Shown piece after piece: positions 14,637-15,839 of a DNA stretch of 15,839 nt. Each line of letters starts with the position of its first letter. The stretch's first letter is position 1. A program made the translations under genes and the position numbers. The stretch covers positions 1 through 15,839 of the forward strand of contig JAEXRP010000103.1 of the NCBI GenBank assembly GCA_023440705.1, given 5' to 3'. The stretch is from Soonwooa sp023440705 (GTDB lineage Bacteria; Bacteroidota; Bacteroidia; Flavobacteriales; Weeksellaceae). The notes under the pieces are model-generated. The model had not been told where the DNA came from. It did not search any database and saw only the letters and a list, made by a program, of their open reading frames with translations.

Positions 14637-15395
14637 ATGTCTAAAAAATTGAATTACCGCATTGGACAGATTGTACCAAGCTCCAATGTAACTATGGAAA
14701 CCGAAATCCCCGCAATGTTCCGTGGACGCGAAAGTATTTTTCCAGAACGCTTTACATTTCATTCTGCTAGAATGCGTATGAAGCATGTTACTAAAGAAGA
14801 ACTAGCGAAGATGGATGGCAATTCTGACCAATGTGCATTAGAATTATCGGATGCTCATGTTGATGTGATGGGTTATGCTTGTCTTGTTGCTATTATGTCG
14901 ATGGGGAAAGGCTATCATTGTGTTTCGCAAGAACGTCTTTACAAGAAGACAGTTGAAAACGATTATCCAACGCCAATTGTAACAAGTGCTGGCGCTTTAA
15001 TAGAAGGTTTGCAAACTTTGGGTGTTAAAAACATTGCGGTTGTTGCGCCATATATGAAACCACTTACGCAAATGGTAGTCGAGTATATCGAAGATCAAGG
15101 TTTTACGGTTAAAGATTGGATTGCATTGGAAGTTTCGGACAATTTGGAAGTTGCTGCTTTGGATCCAGAAAATCTAAAAACAATTTACAAAAAATTAAAT
15201 TTAGAAGGTGTTGAAGCGATTGTACTTTCAGCATGTGTACAAATGCCATCTTTACCAGCAGTTCAATTTGTGGAAGACGAAGCCGGAATACCGGTTGTGA
15301 CAGCAGCAATCTGTACCACTTATAGAATGTTAAAAGAGCTCGGACTTGAAGCGAAGGTGCCTAATGCAGGAACTTTACTTTCAGGGAAATATTAA
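14637..15395 (+). CDS. Maleate cis-trans isomerase (Asp/Glu racemase superfamily)
   Basis: This 252-residue protein is of the maleate isomerase / arylmalonate decarboxylase group, which converts maleate to fumarate without cofactor. It opens with the family segment GQIVPSSNVTMETEIP (10-25). It has the two active-site cysteines: C82 in GYACLV and C200 in SACVQMPS. As I recall, these positions match Cys82 and Cys200 of the Pseudomonas nicotinate/nicotine-pathway enzyme. It follows the FAH-family gene by 6 nt and is the last gene before a strong terminator. The context implies that the upstream hydrolase releases maleate rather than fumarate, and this enzyme feeds it to the TCA cycle. Confidence 0.92.
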   Translation: MSKKLNYRIGQIVPSSNVTMETEIPAMFRGRESIFPERFTFHSARMRMKHVTKEELAKMDGNSDQCALELSDAHVDVMGYACLVAIMSMGKGYHCVSQERLYKKTVENDYPTPIVTSAGALIEGLQTLGVKNIAVVAPYMKPLTQMVVEYIEDQGFTVKDWIALEVSDNLEVAALDPENLKTIYKKLNLEGVEAIVLSACVQMPSLPAVQFVEDEAGIPVVTAAICTTYRMLKELGLEAKVPNAGTLLSGKY

Positions 15396-15398
15396 AAT

Positions 15399-15435
15399 AA
15401 AATAAGGCTTTACTCAAAATGTAGAGCCTTATTTT
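15399..15435 (+). terminator. Intrinsic terminator after the ring-cleavage operon
   Basis: AAAATAAGGCT (15399-15409) pairs with AGCCTTATTTT (15425-15435). The stem extends inward by four more pairs, one of them G-U, to a 7-nt loop TCAAAAT (15414-15420), giving about 15 bp. The 3' arm ends in a T-run. It starts 3 nt after the maleate isomerase stop and cleanly ends the operon. Confidence 0.85.
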
Positions 15436-15464
15436 AATCATCAATTAAATGAAAACGAATTTCT

Positions 15465-15472
15465 TACTTTTG
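15465..15472 (+). promoter_or_regulatory. Candidate -7 promoter box for the IclR regulator gene
   Basis: TACTTTTG matches TAnnTTTG exactly and lies 19 nt upstream of the ATG, just after the operon terminator. This indicates that the regulator gene has its own promoter. A matching -33 element is not evident. Confidence 0.5.
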
Positions 15473-15491
15473 TAGGAATTTAGAAACACAC

Positions 15492-15839
15492 ATGGAGGAA
15501 GGTAAAAAGAAACGCGGTATACAGTCTATTAATGTAGGATTCTCTATCCTAAAAGCATTAATGCAATCTCAATATCCATTACCATTAAAAGAAATTTCGG
15601 AGCAAATTGGTTTGTCGCCAAGTAAAATCCACTCGTATCTTGTAAGTTTTCAGGAAGAGGAAATGGTGCAACAAAACCCCGAAACTGGCTTTTATAGTTT
15701 GGGAACATCTTGTCTTAAATTAGGACTCGCTTATCTTGATCAATTCGATCTTACCGAATTGTGCAAACCTCACATGCGCCAATTAGCCAACGACCTTGGA
15801 CACACTATTTTCTTAGGCGTTTGGGGAAATCGTGGTCCA
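15492..15839 (+). CDS. IclR-family transcriptional regulator (partial, cut by right edge)
   Basis: The first 116 residues are present and the frame is open to the window end; I translated it from the ATG at 15492. Residues 10-70 form the IclR winged helix-turn-helix: RGIQSINVGFSIL, then LKEISEQIGLSPSKIHSYL as the recognition region, then the wing ending in GFYSLG. The start of the ligand-binding domain follows. IclR proteins commonly control aromatic-acid degradation operons as activators or repressors that sense pathway intermediates. It lies on the same strand as the ring-cleavage operon, behind its terminator and with its own promoter box. It is the only regulator gene in the window and the likely controller of the divergent promoter at 11362-11603. 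Confidence 0.88.
   Translation, partial: MEEGKKKRGIQSINVGFSILKALMQSQYPLPLKEISEQIGLSPSKIHSYLVSFQEEEMVQQNPETGFYSLGTSCLKLGLAYLDQFDLTELCKPHMRQLANDLGHTIFLGVWGNRGP

Noticed and set aside
1..15839. tRNA or rRNA genes
   Set aside because: Almost all of the window is accounted for by protein genes, and the remaining gaps are AT-rich with no cloverleaf-like or rRNA-like sequence that I could recognise.

Overview
The window looks like a catabolic island from a Flavobacteriia-type Bacteroidota, probably close to Chryseobacterium or its relatives. The coding DNA is AT-rich, starts lack recognisable Shine-Dalgarno sequences, there are matches to the Bacteroidota -7 promoter box TAnnTTTG, and an AT-rich palindromic intergenic repeat has a flavobacterial look. 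The genus is an impression, not a proof.

Layout. A leftward block of nine genes fills positions 11361 down to 1. In transcription order these are: a short-chain dehydrogenase (SDR); a styrene/indole monooxygenase of the StyA family carrying the indole-type residue fingerprint; its flavin reductase; a luciferase-like (LLM) flavin monooxygenase; a fused flavin hydroxylase plus Old Yellow Enzyme (OYE) protein of the 2-aminobenzoyl-CoA/salicylyl-CoA type; a metal-dependent cyclase-family hydrolase (isatin hydrolase or kynurenine formamidase type); a 309-bp gap holding a large imperfect hairpin; indolepyruvate:ferredoxin oxidoreductase-like iorA and iorB; and the start of a phytoene-desaturase-like FAD oxidoreductase cut by the left edge. 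A 242-bp AT-rich divergent promoter region (11362-11603) separates this from a rightward operon: nitrilase-family hydrolase, gentisate 1,2-dioxygenase-like bicupin, fumarylacetoacetate hydrolase (FAH)-family hydrolase and maleate isomerase, closed by a clear terminator. A partial IclR regulator gene runs off the right edge.

How the parts may work together (inference). The leftward genes fit oxidation of indole through indoxyl, dioxindole or isatin to isatinate. Isatinate is (2-aminophenyl)glyoxylate, an aromatic 2-oxoacid, so the IorAB pair could convert it directly to anthraniloyl-CoA. That would explain why a CoA-thioester hydroxylase-like fusion is present while no CoA ligase is visible. 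The rightward genes fit cleavage of gentisate, or of its 2-amino analogue 5-hydroxyanthranilate, followed by hydrolysis to maleate (or maleamate) plus pyruvate and isomerisation to fumarate. Together this would be a complete indole-to-fumarate route. No thioesterase or deaminase is visible, so the join between the two halves is the weakest part of the model.
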